Positions 9,295-20,019 of a DNA stretch of 48,921 nt are shown in pieces; within the stretch, counting starts at the first letter, position 1; the number at the start of each line of letters is the position of its first letter. Below the pieces are notes generated by a model. That model was not told where the DNA came from, made no database searches, and worked only from the letters and a program-made list of their open reading frames with translations. The DNA comes from Bacteroidales bacterium (GTDB lineage Bacteria; Bacteroidota; Bacteroidia; Bacteroidales; UBA10428), in contig JAFGTR010000015.1 of NCBI GenBank assembly GCA_016934055.1, positions 1-48,921 of the forward strand. The letters run 5' to 3'. A program made the translations under genes and the position numbers.

Positions 9295-10278
9295 ATGACA
9301 TACCCCTGGGGAAATAAACGCAGATTCAATTCGTATCCTGAATATTTAAAGAAAATATTTGGTAACCGGGTACAAAAGGTAAGCATTGATGCCGGATTTA
9401 CATGTCCGAACCGTGACGGGACCAAAGGCTATGGCGGTTGTACGTTTTGCCTGAATGAAGCTTTTAATCCATCATATTGCAGTCCGGACAAACCAATACG
9501 GCAACAAATACTTGAAGGCATTGAATTTCATAGTAAACGTTACAAAAGGGCAACGCAATACATGGCTTATTTCCAGGCATATTCAAACACATATGGGTCG
9601 CTTGACACTCTGAAATCGTTATACGAAGAAGCCCTGTCTGTTAATTCTGTCAAGGGACTGGTAATAGGTACAAGGCCTGATTGCATAGATGATGAAAAAC
9701 TGGAATACCTTCAGGCTCTTTCACAAAAAACTTACCTGATCATAGAGTATGGTGTTGAGTCGGTTTATGACAAAACGCTGGAGCGTATAAACAGAGGACA
9801 TACCTTTGCCGATTCTGTGAGTGCTATAAAAAAAACTTACATGCGGGGAATAAAGACCGGATGTCATATGATTATGGGCCTGCCAGGTGAATCTCCCCAG
9901 GACATCCTTGACAGTGCATCGGTTTTGTCATCATTACCGCTTACAACGGTTAAATTCCATCAGTTACAGATTTTCAGGGGGACACAGATGGAGAAAGAAT
10001 TTTATAGAAATCCAAAAGCATTCTCCCTGTTTTCTATCAATGACTACCTCCAATTCATGGCCGAATATATTGCCAGGTTAAATCTCGGCTTCGTAATTGA
10101 GCGAATAGCAGGTGAAACACCGCCCCGTTATGCAGCCGTTAACCGCTGGGGTCCGAGATATGATGAGATCCTGGTTATGTTTGAAAAAATACTGGCTGAG
10201 AGAGATATGTGGCAGGGGAAGCTGTGGGAGGAACAGGAGGTAGTGGCAGGAGGCAGTGGCAGGAGGGAGAGTTGGTGA
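9295..10278 (+). CDS. TIGR01212/YhcC-family radical SAM protein
   Basis: Iron-sulfur radical SAM enzyme of 327 residues, family of E. coli YhcC, function unproven. The cluster-binding cysteines are C37, C49 and C52 in FTCPNRDGTKGYGGCTFC, the hallmark of this family rather than the classic CxxxCxxC. Further family motifs are GTRPDCIDDEKLEYL, YLIIEYGVES, HMIMGLPGES and VKFHQLQIFRGTQM. The last 20 or so codons (EEQEVVAGGSGRRESW) read through a GTGGCAGGAG-type repeat and are not typical of the family, so the natural C-terminus probably ended nearer residue 305 and the repeat has been added. The start codon is the ATG at 9295, directly after a palindrome-rich gap. Confidence 0.9.
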   Translation: MTYPWGNKRRFNSYPEYLKKIFGNRVQKVSIDAGFTCPNRDGTKGYGGCTFCLNEAFNPSYCSPDKPIRQQILEGIEFHSKRYKRATQYMAYFQAYSNTYGSLDTLKSLYEEALSVNSVKGLVIGTRPDCIDDEKLEYLQALSQKTYLIIEYGVESVYDKTLERINRGHTFADSVSAIKKTYMRGIKTGCHMIMGLPGESPQDILDSASVLSSLPLTTVKFHQLQIFRGTQMEKEFYRNPKAFSLFSINDYLQFMAEYIARLNLGFVIERIAGETPPRYAAVNRWGPRYDEILVMFEKILAERDMWQGKLWEEQEVVAGGSGRRESW

Positions 10279-10280
10279 TA

Positions 10281-10321
10281 ATATTCGATATTCGATATTC
10301 GATATCTGGTATCCGGTATTC
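10281..10321. repeat. Short tandem repeat (ATATTCG / GGTATTC type)
   Basis: Three copies of ATATTCG grade into ATATCTGGTATCCGGTATTC, beginning two bases after the radical SAM stop codon. The related unit GGTATTC recurs at 12075-12093 and 31606-31645. Confidence 0.75.
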
Positions 10322-10400
10322 AGCTATGCAAAGCCATTAAAAGCACCGGCATTTTTCAAATTCAATGACAAAGGGCCTGGTTTTGTTGATGGTAAAATAT

Positions 10401-10408
10401 TACTTTTG
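10401..10408 (+). promoter_or_regulatory. Candidate -7 box for the M49 lipoprotein gene
   Basis: TACTTTTG matches TAnnTTTG exactly and is identical to the rpsF -7 box, 23 bases before the ATG at 10431. The nearest TTTG/TTG upstream (10382-10388) is only 12-15 bases away, so the -33 element is not convincing. Confidence 0.45.
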
Positions 10409-10430
10409 ATTCAAAATAAACACTACTACT

Positions 10431-12074
10431 ATGAACCGAATAACTTTAATAGTTGCTTTTGCAGGGATGATTATGCTGTTTGGTGCATGTAAAAATCAAC
10501 CGACGCAAAGCAGTAACGAAACAACCGATTCACTTATGACAAAATTGAATGACTTTAGTGTATTCCGTCTGACAACCAATCTCGATGTGCTAACGGAAAA
10601 GGAAAAGCAAATGATTCCGATACTTATTGAAGCTGCGAAGAATATGGATGATATTTTCTGGATGGAATCATGGGGTGATCAGAATGCCCTGCTTGACAGC
10701 TTAACAACTGATTCTGAGAAGAAACTTGCCATGATCAACTATGGTCCATGGGAAAGACTCAACAACAACCAGCCATTCCTTCCCGGATATGGTCCAAAGC
10801 CTAAAGGAGCTTGTTTTTATCCGGCCGACATGACTAAAGAGGAATTTGAAAATATTGCCGATCCTGATAAGACAAGCTTATATACACTTATAAAAAAGGA
10901 TCATGAAGGTAAGCTTATGGTCATTCCTTATCGTAAAGCATTTAAAGAACATGTTTCAAAAGCCAGTGATCTTATAATGCAGGCTTCTTTGCTGGCTGAA
11001 GATGCTGGATTAAAAAAATATCTTGAATTACGTGCAGAAGCCTTACTGTCTGATGATTATTATCCCAGTGATATTGCATGGATGGAAATGAAGACAAACA
11101 CTATCGATTTTATTGTCGGACCTATTGAAACATATGAAGATCAGCTTTTTGGATACAAAGCTGCTCACGAGGCTTTTGTGCTGGTTAAAGACAAAGAATG
11201 GACAAGCCGTCTTGAACGTTACGCCAAACTTTTGCCAAAGCTTCAGCAAAGTCTGCCAGCGGATGCAAAGTATAAAAAAGAAATGCCAGGAAGCGAATCT
11301 GATCTGGGGGTTTATGATGCAGTCTATTACGCCGGCGACTGCAATGCTGGCAGTAAAACCATAGCTATAAACCTCCCCAATGATGAACGTGTTCATATTG
11401 CCAAAGGCAGTCGAAGGCTGCAATTAAAGAATGCCATGCAGGCCAAATTTGATAAAATATTAACACCTATTGCACAACAACTTATTGAGGAAGATCAGCT
11501 CCGGCATGTCACCTTTGAGGCCTTCTTTTCCCATACCATGTTCCATGAGGTCGGACACGGACTGGGAACAATCAAAAATACCATTAATGGGAAGGGCACG
11601 GTGCGTGAGTCTTTGAAAGACAGATATACAACGATTGAGGAATGCAAAGCCGATATTCTTGGATTATTTTTAGTGGGTCAGTTAAACGATATGGGTGAAC
11701 TTAACGCTGATCTGGCACATGAATATACCACATTTCTGGCCAGCATTTTTCGTTCCATACGTTTTGGGGCTTCCAGTGCCCATGGTAAGGCAAACCTGAT
11801 ATTCTTCAACTATTTCAGGGAGAAAGAAGCATTTTCCGTCTCCGACAGCGGAAAATTTACCGTTGACATTAATGCGATGAGGGATGCCATAACATCATTA
11901 TCAAATCTTATCATCACCATTCAGGGAGACGGTGATTATGAAAAGGCAGGTGAACTTATCAGTACTTATGCGGTTACAGATAAAACTTTGCAAGCTGCTT
12001 TGGTTAAGGTGGAAGAAAAAGATATACCGGTGGATATCGTATTCGAACAGGGAACGGCGGTATTGGGAATATAA
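10431..12074 (+). CDS. M49-like zinc peptidase (dipeptidyl-peptidase III family), lipoprotein
   Basis: Predicted exported lipoprotein of 547 residues. The N-terminus MNRITLIVAFAGMIMLFGAC is a type II signal peptide with lipobox LFGAC (Cys20). The zinc site is H372-E-V-G-H376 in FHEVGHGLG, with the second motif TIEECKAD (E404 the likely third ligand). Classic DPP III has the six-residue HExxGH; the five-residue HExxH form is known from a subset of M49 proteins, including the Caldithrix enzyme (HEISH). Related proteins often carry 'Zn-dependent hydrolase' or 'Nudix-type, M49' labels. Likely cleaves dipeptides from peptide N-termini in the periplasm or at the outer membrane; this is inferred. 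Monocistronic. Uptake of peptides would suit the lysine-degradation cluster downstream, but no direct link is visible. Confidence 0.82.
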   Translation: MNRITLIVAFAGMIMLFGACKNQPTQSSNETTDSLMTKLNDFSVFRLTTNLDVLTEKEKQMIPILIEAAKNMDDIFWMESWGDQNALLDSLTTDSEKKLAMINYGPWERLNNNQPFLPGYGPKPKGACFYPADMTKEEFENIADPDKTSLYTLIKKDHEGKLMVIPYRKAFKEHVSKASDLIMQASLLAEDAGLKKYLELRAEALLSDDYYPSDIAWMEMKTNTIDFIVGPIETYEDQLFGYKAAHEAFVLVKDKEWTSRLERYAKLLPKLQQSLPADAKYKKEMPGSESDLGVYDAVYYAGDCNAGSKTIAINLPNDERVHIAKGSRRLQLKNAMQAKFDKILTPIAQQLIEEDQLRHVTFEAFFSHTMFHEVGHGLGTIKNTINGKGTVRESLKDRYTTIEECKADILGLFLVGQLNDMGELNADLAHEYTTFLASIFRSIRFGASSAHGKANLIFFNYFREKEAFSVSDSGKFTVDINAMRDAITSLSNLIITIQGDGDYEKAGELISTYAVTDKTLQAALVKVEEKDIPVDIVFEQGTAVLGI

Positions 12075-12571
12075 GGTATTCGGTATTCGGTATGTTAATT
12101 GTTAATGCCATAGAGATTGACTGTCATTTTTTTCTTAATTCCTGACTCTATATTATTTTGCGATTTGCGATTTCAGATTTTGGATTTTCGAAGTTATTGC
12201 CAATCACACAGTTGTTCTTTTATGAAAGAATGGCATAGTTAAATCATAACTATCAAAACCAACATAACAATCACAACATTCACAATCCTCAAACCTCAAC
12301 CGACAACAAACAACTGATAACTGACATCACCTATTTCCTTCATAAAACCCATAAAAAACTTTGACTATTAGTCATTAATATATATTTTCGTAGTTCAAAA
12401 AAAAACAGTGTTTATGACTGTTTGTATTGATATGTAATTATTTACATTGAACTGTTCATTTTGAACACCCCTGATGCATTTTGGGGAATACTTTGATCAC
12501 TAAATAAACTTCTGCATTTAAGATAATACATAATCGAAAAGAAATGCAGAGTATATGAGAGACTAAAAAGC
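12075..12571. other. 497-bp intergenic region with mixed repeats
   Basis: No gene found. GGTATTC repeats occupy 12075-12093 directly at the stop codon. TTGCGATTTGCGATTT lies near 12158-12175. A degenerate CATAACAAC-type stretch (about 12243-12300: cataac, aacataacaatcacaac) is the reverse-complement type of the GTTGTTATG arrays. The last 200 bases are AT-rich and probably hold the promoter of the next gene; I see no exact TAnnTTTG. Confidence 0.6.
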
Positions 12572-14641
12572 ATGAAAAGCACCAACAAGAAGGCAACAAC
12601 GGAGCAAAATAAGGAAGCATTACCGTCCATTGATGCCTCTGAAGACTTACAGACATCTGCAGAGGAGTCTGCTACAGAAAAAAAACCTGAGGAAGAAGAT
12701 AAAACAACATCTCCTGACGATAAGGCGGAAATTCTCCACGGGGAATCTGATGCTGACACAAAGATAACCCAATCTGACGGCGTTCCTGATGAAGGATATG
12801 TTAACGGAAGAGAACCATCACCGGGTATTCAGGAAAGCCTGTCTTCTTCTGAAGAAAACAGGGAGGAAGATGATAAAGCGGCAGAAAAAAAGGATGAACA
12901 GATTGAGGATGGTCCCGAAAAAATACAATTTGCTGCTTTATCCATGGAGGATTTGGTAGCCCTTCTCAAAGATTTTATTCACAAAAAAGCCATAAATGAA
13001 ATAATCAATGATGTTGAAAACATCAAAATTAATTTTTATAAAAAGCACAAAGCCAATATTGAAAAAAAACGGAAGAATTTCATTGAAGCCGGAGGCGAAT
13101 TAGAAGACTTCCTGCCAGAGGAAGACCCGCTTGAAAAAGAGCTTAAGGAACTTCTGAAAATATTTAAGGACCAAAAAGCTGAGTATACCAAGGTATTGGA
13201 AGAACAAAAGCAGAAGAACCTGGAAGAAAAATACAGAATTATTGAAGGCATTAAAGAACTGTCAAACAAACAGGAATCGATCAACAAGACTTTTCAGGAA
13301 TTCAGGGAGCTGCAAAGGCAATGGCGGTCAATTGGTCCTGTTCCACAGGGAAAAGTAAAGAACCTGTGGGACAATTACCATCATCATGTTGAAGCTTTTT
13401 ATGATTATATAAAGATTAACCAGGAGCTTCGTGATCTCGATCTCAAGAAAAATCTTGAGGCCAAATTGGTATTATGTGAAAAAGCAGAAGGGCTGTTGCT
13501 TGAAACAAATATTATGAGTGCCTTTAAAACACTTCAGGAATATCATGAGCAATGGCGTGAAATCGGACCGGTACCACCTGATATGCGTACGGAGATCTGG
13601 GACAGGTTTAAAGAGGCTACTGCCAAAATTAACAAGAAACACCAGGATTACTTTGTTAACCTGAAAACCGAACAAAGAAAGAATCTTGAGGCTAAAGTTA
13701 TGTTATGTGAAAAAGCAGAAGAAATCAACGATCAGGAAATTTCGACCAATAAAGACTGGAACCGGTTATCGAATGAAATGATTGGACTGCAAAAAATATG
13801 GAAAACAATTGGTTTTGCGCCCAAGAAAGATAACAATAAGATATATCTGAGGTTCAGGACAGCTTGTGATACATTTTTTAACAGGAAACGTGAATTCTAT
13901 TCGACCATCAAAGAAGAACAGAATAATAACCTGCAACTGAAAACCGATCTCTGCGTTCAGGCTGAGTCTTTACAGGATAGTGAAGAATGGAAAAAAACCA
14001 CTGAGGAATTGATTGCCTTACAGCAGAGATGGAAAGAAATCGGTCCTGTCCCCTTTAAAGTATCCGACAAAATATGGAAAAGATTCCGCTCGGCCTGTGA
14101 TAGCTTTTTTGAACGCAAATCGAAACATTACGCTGATGTTGATGATTCCTTTGAGAGTAACCTGCAAAAGAAAGCTGACCTTTTACATGAGATAGAGGAG
14201 TATCAGGTTACAGATAATGCTGAGGAATCATTAAAGAAGCTGAAGGAATTTCAACGGAAATGGGCAGAAATAGGATTTGTACCCATTAAGATGAAGGAAG
14301 AGATACTGGAAAAATACAGGGCCGCCATTAACATGAAATTTGATGAACTGAAAATTGACGACAGGCGAAAAAACCTGCTTAAGTTCAAAACAAAACTTGA
14401 GAATATAATGGACAGGCCGAACAGTGGCCAGAGAATCCGCCAGGAACGGGAAAAATATATCAGCAGGCTTAAGCAACTGGAAAACGATATTGTACTTTGG
14501 GAAAACAATATTGGTTTTTTCACAAAAAGCAAAAATGCCGAATCGATGATAAAAGAAGTCGAAACAAGAATCGAAGAAGCCAAAAAAACGATTGAGCTCC
14601 TCAGCAAGAAAATTGGGATGATTGATGATATTGAAGATTAG
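12572..14641 (+). CDS. DUF349 repeat protein
   Basis: 689 residues of unknown function, typical of Bacteroidota. The first 130 residues are acidic, low-complexity and rich in Glu, Lys and Ser. The rest is helical with five DUF349 repeats spaced about 77 residues apart; each has a W-x-x-I-G-P/F-x-P core: QWRSIGPVP (about 249), QWREIGPVP (326), IWKTIGFAP (408), RWKEIGPVP (485) and KWAEIGFVP (562). The C-terminus (about 600-689) is a coiled coil (RISRLKQLENDIVLWENNIG-like). No signal peptide, so cytoplasmic. DUF349 also occurs in a few proteins that act on RNA or DNA, but no catalytic residues stand out. Gap of about 90 bases to pyrG. Confidence 0.85.
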   Translation: MKSTNKKATTEQNKEALPSIDASEDLQTSAEESATEKKPEEEDKTTSPDDKAEILHGESDADTKITQSDGVPDEGYVNGREPSPGIQESLSSSEENREEDDKAAEKKDEQIEDGPEKIQFAALSMEDLVALLKDFIHKKAINEIINDVENIKINFYKKHKANIEKKRKNFIEAGGELEDFLPEEDPLEKELKELLKIFKDQKAEYTKVLEEQKQKNLEEKYRIIEGIKELSNKQESINKTFQEFRELQRQWRSIGPVPQGKVKNLWDNYHHHVEAFYDYIKINQELRDLDLKKNLEAKLVLCEKAEGLLLETNIMSAFKTLQEYHEQWREIGPVPPDMRTEIWDRFKEATAKINKKHQDYFVNLKTEQRKNLEAKVMLCEKAEEINDQEISTNKDWNRLSNEMIGLQKIWKTIGFAPKKDNNKIYLRFRTACDTFFNRKREFYSTIKEEQNNNLQLKTDLCVQAESLQDSEEWKKTTEELIALQQRWKEIGPVPFKVSDKIWKRFRSACDSFFERKSKHYADVDDSFESNLQKKADLLHEIEEYQVTDNAEESLKKLKEFQRKWAEIGFVPIKMKEEILEKYRAAINMKFDELKIDDRRKNLLKFKTKLENIMDRPNSGQRIRQEREKYISRLKQLENDIVLWENNIGFFTKSKNAESMIKEVETRIEEAKKTIELLSKKIGMIDDIED

Positions 14642-14663
14642 AACAGATTCGTGTAAAATCTCA

Positions 14664-14671
14664 TAATTTTG
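14664..14671 (+). promoter_or_regulatory. Candidate -7 box for pyrG
   Basis: TAATTTTG matches TAnnTTTG, 60 bases upstream of the pyrG start. No -33 TTG is seen at the expected distance. Confidence 0.3.
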
Positions 14672-14682
14672 TTTTACAATAA

Positions 14683-16335
<1,653 letters not shown>

Positions 16336-16384
16336 ATCATAAGCAGAATTATTATTAACAGAATGATTTAATGCACAGAAAAGA

Positions 16385-18265
16385 ATGGACAAGAATTCAA
16401 TCATTGGTATATTGCTGATAGCAGCTATCTTAATTGTATGGAGCGTTGTTTTTGGCCCGGATAAGAAAGAAATGGCTGAACGTAAAAGGGTGCAGGATTC
16501 ACTTGCACTGGTATTACAGCAGGAAAAGGAACAACAACTCAAACAACAGCAACAGCCGATTACTGACTCATCAGTTGCAGAGACGACAGATACCACAAAG
16601 AAAGTAATAACTGAACAGCTGGGCGAATTTGCCTTTGCTGCCGCCGGAGAAAAAAAACTCATCACCCTTGAAAATGATCTTATCAGGTTAAGTATTTCCA
16701 CTTTAGGCGGGAGACCTTATTCGGTTGAACTAAAAAACTACAAAACGCATAAACGCACACCGGTCATATTGTTCTCAGGCGACTCAACTGAATTTGGCCT
16801 GCATTTCTATCATCAGCACAACCCCATATCAACAAATAATCTTTTCTTTACTCCGGGAGACAGCCTCATATCAAAAAATGCCGTAAGTTATAAGAACACG
16901 GTTTCCATGAAGCTTGCCATCAGTGAAAACAGGTCTATTGAATACATCTATTCCCTGGAACCGGGCAGCTATATGGTAGATTTCAGCATCAGACTGACAG
17001 GCATGAAAGATATAGGCACCCGTTCGCCTGACATACTTGATATGACCTGGGCTATCTACTCCCCGCAACAGGAACAGGTAAAGAAAAATGAGAATCAATA
17101 CAGTTCTTTATATTACAAGCCATTACAGGAAAAAGTTGAATACTTCAGAATGCGCAGCAAAAAAGACTTGCAGGAAGTTGATTTTCCCACAAAGCTTGAA
17201 TGGATTGCTTTTAAAGACCAGTTTTTTTCTTCAGTCCTCATACCTGATGAAAGTTTTGACAATGCGCTTTTAAAAATGGTTAACCTTCCGGAAGAGAATA
17301 AGTTTTTAAAGCATTACAGCGCCGAAATAGGGCTCCCCTTTGAAAGAAAAGAAAATGAATCCATTGACATGAGGATTTATTACGGGCCAAACAAATTCAA
17401 GTTGCTGAAAAAATATAAAGAACTTGAACTTCAAAACCTGGTAACACTGGGAAATAATGTAATCCGGTGGATCAACCAGTTTGTCATTATACCCATATTC
17501 GACTGGCTAAGTAAATTTATCGGCAATTACGGACTGATTATTTTATTGCTGACCATCATTATAAAAATCGGGTTACTTCCTTTGACTTACCGATCATATT
17601 TATCCCAGGCAAAAATGAGGGTACTGAAACCACAGATGGATGAATTGAATAAGAAATATCCCAAAGGCAAAGAGATGGAAAAACAGCAAGCCGTTATGGC
17701 CCTGTATAAGAAAGCCGGCGTAAGTCCGATGGGCGGATGCCTGCCCATGGTGCTGCAATTTCCGATATTGTTTGCCATGTTCAGGTTTTTCCCAACCTCT
17801 ATTGAATTAAGGCAGGAAAGCTTTCTCTGGGCTACAGACCTGTCAACCTATGATGCTATTGTTTCCTGGAGTGCCCAAATACCCATCCTGAGTAATATTT
17901 ATGGCAATCATATAAGCCTTTTCACGCTTCTGATGACTATTTCCACCATCATCAGCATGAAAATGGGAGAAGGCGCCACCGCTACCAATCAACAGATGCC
18001 AGGCATGAAAACCATGATGTATATTATGCCTGTTATGTTCATGTTTGTTTTAAACAATTGGTCATCAGGTCTTACCTATTATTATTTTCTGGCTAACCTG
18101 ATAACGATAGGACAGAATTTCCTGTTCAAACAATTTATTGATGAAAAGGAAATACTAAAAAAGATAGAGGCCCGAAAAGTGAAACCAGCAAAAAAATCAA
18201 ATTTCCAGAAACGACTGGAAGAGATGGCCAAACAAAAAGGATACAAACCTCCAAAAAAGAAGTAG
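16385..18265 (+). CDS. yidC: Membrane protein insertase YidC
   Basis: Inserts and folds inner-membrane proteins, alone or with SecYEG. 626 residues. The N-terminal anchor is NSIIGILLIAAILIVWSVVF; a Gln-rich linker (QQEKEQQLKQQQQP) and a large periplasmic beta domain follow. The conserved insertase region (about 365-590) starts at FIGNYGLIILLLTIIIKIGL and has YRSYLSQAKMRVLKPQMDEL, a cytoplasmic loop with GGCLPMVLQFPILFAMF, and final transmembrane helices. The basic C-tail (KKSNFQKRLEEMAKQKGYKP) fits ribosome contact. Full length, nothing odd. Confidence 0.96.
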   Translation: MDKNSIIGILLIAAILIVWSVVFGPDKKEMAERKRVQDSLALVLQQEKEQQLKQQQQPITDSSVAETTDTTKKVITEQLGEFAFAAAGEKKLITLENDLIRLSISTLGGRPYSVELKNYKTHKRTPVILFSGDSTEFGLHFYHQHNPISTNNLFFTPGDSLISKNAVSYKNTVSMKLAISENRSIEYIYSLEPGSYMVDFSIRLTGMKDIGTRSPDILDMTWAIYSPQQEQVKKNENQYSSLYYKPLQEKVEYFRMRSKKDLQEVDFPTKLEWIAFKDQFFSSVLIPDESFDNALLKMVNLPEENKFLKHYSAEIGLPFERKENESIDMRIYYGPNKFKLLKKYKELELQNLVTLGNNVIRWINQFVIIPIFDWLSKFIGNYGLIILLLTIIIKIGLLPLTYRSYLSQAKMRVLKPQMDELNKKYPKGKEMEKQQAVMALYKKAGVSPMGGCLPMVLQFPILFAMFRFFPTSIELRQESFLWATDLSTYDAIVSWSAQIPILSNIYGNHISLFTLLMTISTIISMKMGEGATATNQQMPGMKTMMYIMPVMFMFVLNNWSSGLTYYYFLANLITIGQNFLFKQFIDEKEILKKIEARKVKPAKKSNFQKRLEEMAKQKGYKPPKKK

Positions 18266-18330
18266 TGCAATATAATCTGTTTGTTTTATTTTCTTAATTA
18301 TAATGAGCTAAACATACGATATTCAAAACC

Positions 18331-19563
18331 ATGAAACTCGTTCAAAACCGATACCAGATCGATGGTCTCGATGTTATCGACATATGTGAAAAATACGGTT
18401 CCCCTGTCTATGTATATGATACTTCAAAGATGAGGTATCAGTTTGAAAAAATGCGAAATGCCTTCAGTGATGTTAAAATGAATATTTGTTTTGCCTGCAA
18501 AGCATTGGGGAACATAAACATATTAAAGTTTTTCCAAAAAATGGGATCAGGGCTCGATGCTGTTTCTATTCAGGAGGTACAGCTTGGCCTGAAAGCCGGG
18601 TTTAAGCCAAAAAATATCATTTTTACGCCCAACTGTGTTTCTATTGAGGAAATCCAGGAAGGTGTCAGGCATGGTGTACGGATCAATATTGATAATATCT
18701 CCATTCTTGAGCAGTTTGGTCACTTATACGGCAACACCGTCCCGGTAGGAATCCGTATTAATCCACATATCATGGCCGGAGGAAACAGTAAAATATCAAC
18801 CGGGCATATTGATTCCAAATTTGGAATCTCTATCTATCAACTGCCTCATGTATTGCGTGTTATAGAAACCAATCGGATGAAAGTGGAAGGCCTTCATATG
18901 CATACCGGTTCTGATATTCTTGATGTTGAGGTTTTTCTGAGGGGAACCGAGATCATGCTTGAAACAGCCAAGAGCTTTCACGAACTTGAATATATTGATT
19001 TCGGCAGTGGATTTAAAGTGCCCTATAAATCTGATGATTATTATACTGATATTGATTTACTTGGTAAAGATCTCACAAAGCTTTTCAAGAAATTCTGTAA
19101 ATCATATGGCAGAGATCTAACCCTGATCTTCGAGCCGGGAAAATTTCTTGTAAGCGAAGCAGGATTTTTCTTCGCCAGGGTAAACGTGATCAAACAAACC
19201 CTGGCCACTGTTTTCGCAGGTATGGACACTGGGCTCAATCACCTTATAAGGCCCATGTTTTACGATGCATATCATCAGATAATCAATGTTTCCAACCCAA
19301 AAGGAAAACAACGGATATATACAGTGGTCGGGTATATTTGTGAAACAGATACCTTCGGATGGAACCGAAAAATAAATGAGATTCGTGAAGGTGATTATCT
19401 TGTATTTCTGAATGCAGGAGCTTATTGTTTTACTATGGCATCGAACTACAATGGCAGACTCAGACCACCTGAAGTAATGATTCACGAAGGAAAAGACTAT
19501 CTGATACGACAACGTGAAACCCTTGACGATCTGTTACGAAACCAGGTCGAGGTTGAGCTTTAG
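18331..19563 (+). CDS. lysA: Diaminopimelate decarboxylase
   Basis: PLP enzyme that converts meso-diaminopimelate to L-lysine. 410 residues. PLP Lys is K57 in CFACKALGN; other family motifs are GLHMHTGSDI, FGSGFKVPY, FEPGKFLVSEAG, GYICETDTFGWNRK and the substrate Tyr region NAGAYCFTMASNYNGRLRPPE. Fold type III alanine-racemase barrel. Its presence indicates that this organism makes lysine through the diaminopimelate route, which argues that the saccharopine genes nearby run in the catabolic direction. Separated from that cluster by a 456-base repeat-rich gap, so probably not in the same transcript. Confidence 0.93.
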   Translation: MKLVQNRYQIDGLDVIDICEKYGSPVYVYDTSKMRYQFEKMRNAFSDVKMNICFACKALGNINILKFFQKMGSGLDAVSIQEVQLGLKAGFKPKNIIFTPNCVSIEEIQEGVRHGVRINIDNISILEQFGHLYGNTVPVGIRINPHIMAGGNSKISTGHIDSKFGISIYQLPHVLRVIETNRMKVEGLHMHTGSDILDVEVFLRGTEIMLETAKSFHELEYIDFGSGFKVPYKSDDYYTDIDLLGKDLTKLFKKFCKSYGRDLTLIFEPGKFLVSEAGFFFARVNVIKQTLATVFAGMDTGLNHLIRPMFYDAYHQIINVSNPKGKQRIYTVVGYICETDTFGWNRKINEIREGDYLVFLNAGAYCFTMASNYNGRLRPPEVMIHEGKDYLIRQRETLDDLLRNQVEVEL

Positions 19564-20019
19564 TTGACTGTTCACTGTTCACTCTTATGTTACTACTTTA
19601 TATGATATTGAAAATCTGTATTTTATTGGTTTTTGTATTTTCCAGCTCCACAGGAGCGAACTTTTTGTAGCAAAGCAATGGTAATACATCAACCCAGCTC
19701 CATAGGAGCGATCTGTTTATAGCAATACCATTGCAATTCAACATAAATCCTTACGTCCCGCCATTCGGCGGGTTGCGGGGAAGAGTAATCCAATGTACTT
19801 CTTTTGTTACAAACAGTTGACCCCTCCGGGGCCATAAAAATGCATCCATAATTCCAAATGTTTAATAAAACCTGTTATTCTTTCTGGGGCAATATTGCCA
19901 AATACTGAGGGACTTTTCACTGTTCACCGGTTCTTGTTCCCTGATTCTCCCCCACCCTGATTTCCGTCATCATTTGTCCGGCATATTTTGAGTAATTTAC
20001 TCTCAAATAATTTCCACAT
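19564..20019. repeat. Intergenic cluster of palindromes between lysA and the citrate-lyase-like genes
   Basis: No gene seen. ACTGTTC direct repeats begin at the lysA stop (19565-19586) and reappear at about 19917-19935. Two 31-base copies of CAGCTCCAyAGGAGCGA... lie at 19643-19673 and 19695-19725 (27 of 31 bases identical). GCAATGGTA (19675-19683) and TACCATTGC (19726-19734) form an inverted repeat around the second copy. Further hairpins: CCCGCC-attc-GGCGGG (19757-19772), CCCC-tcc-GGGG (19821-19831) and the perfect palindrome GGCAATATTGCC (19888-19899). Confidence 0.8.
19987..20007. promoter_or_regulatory. Imperfect inverted repeat before the citDE-like gene
   Basis: TTTGAGTAA and TTACTCTCAAA face each other, with two extra bases in the right arm, 13 bases before the ATG at 20020. 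The placement would suit an operator or the 5' end of the transcript. No regulator is encoded next to it, so this is only a candidate. Confidence 0.3.

Noticed and set aside
10256..10492. Open frame of 78 codons between the radical SAM and M49 genes
   Set aside because: It crosses repeats and the promoter, and overlaps the M49 start in another frame.
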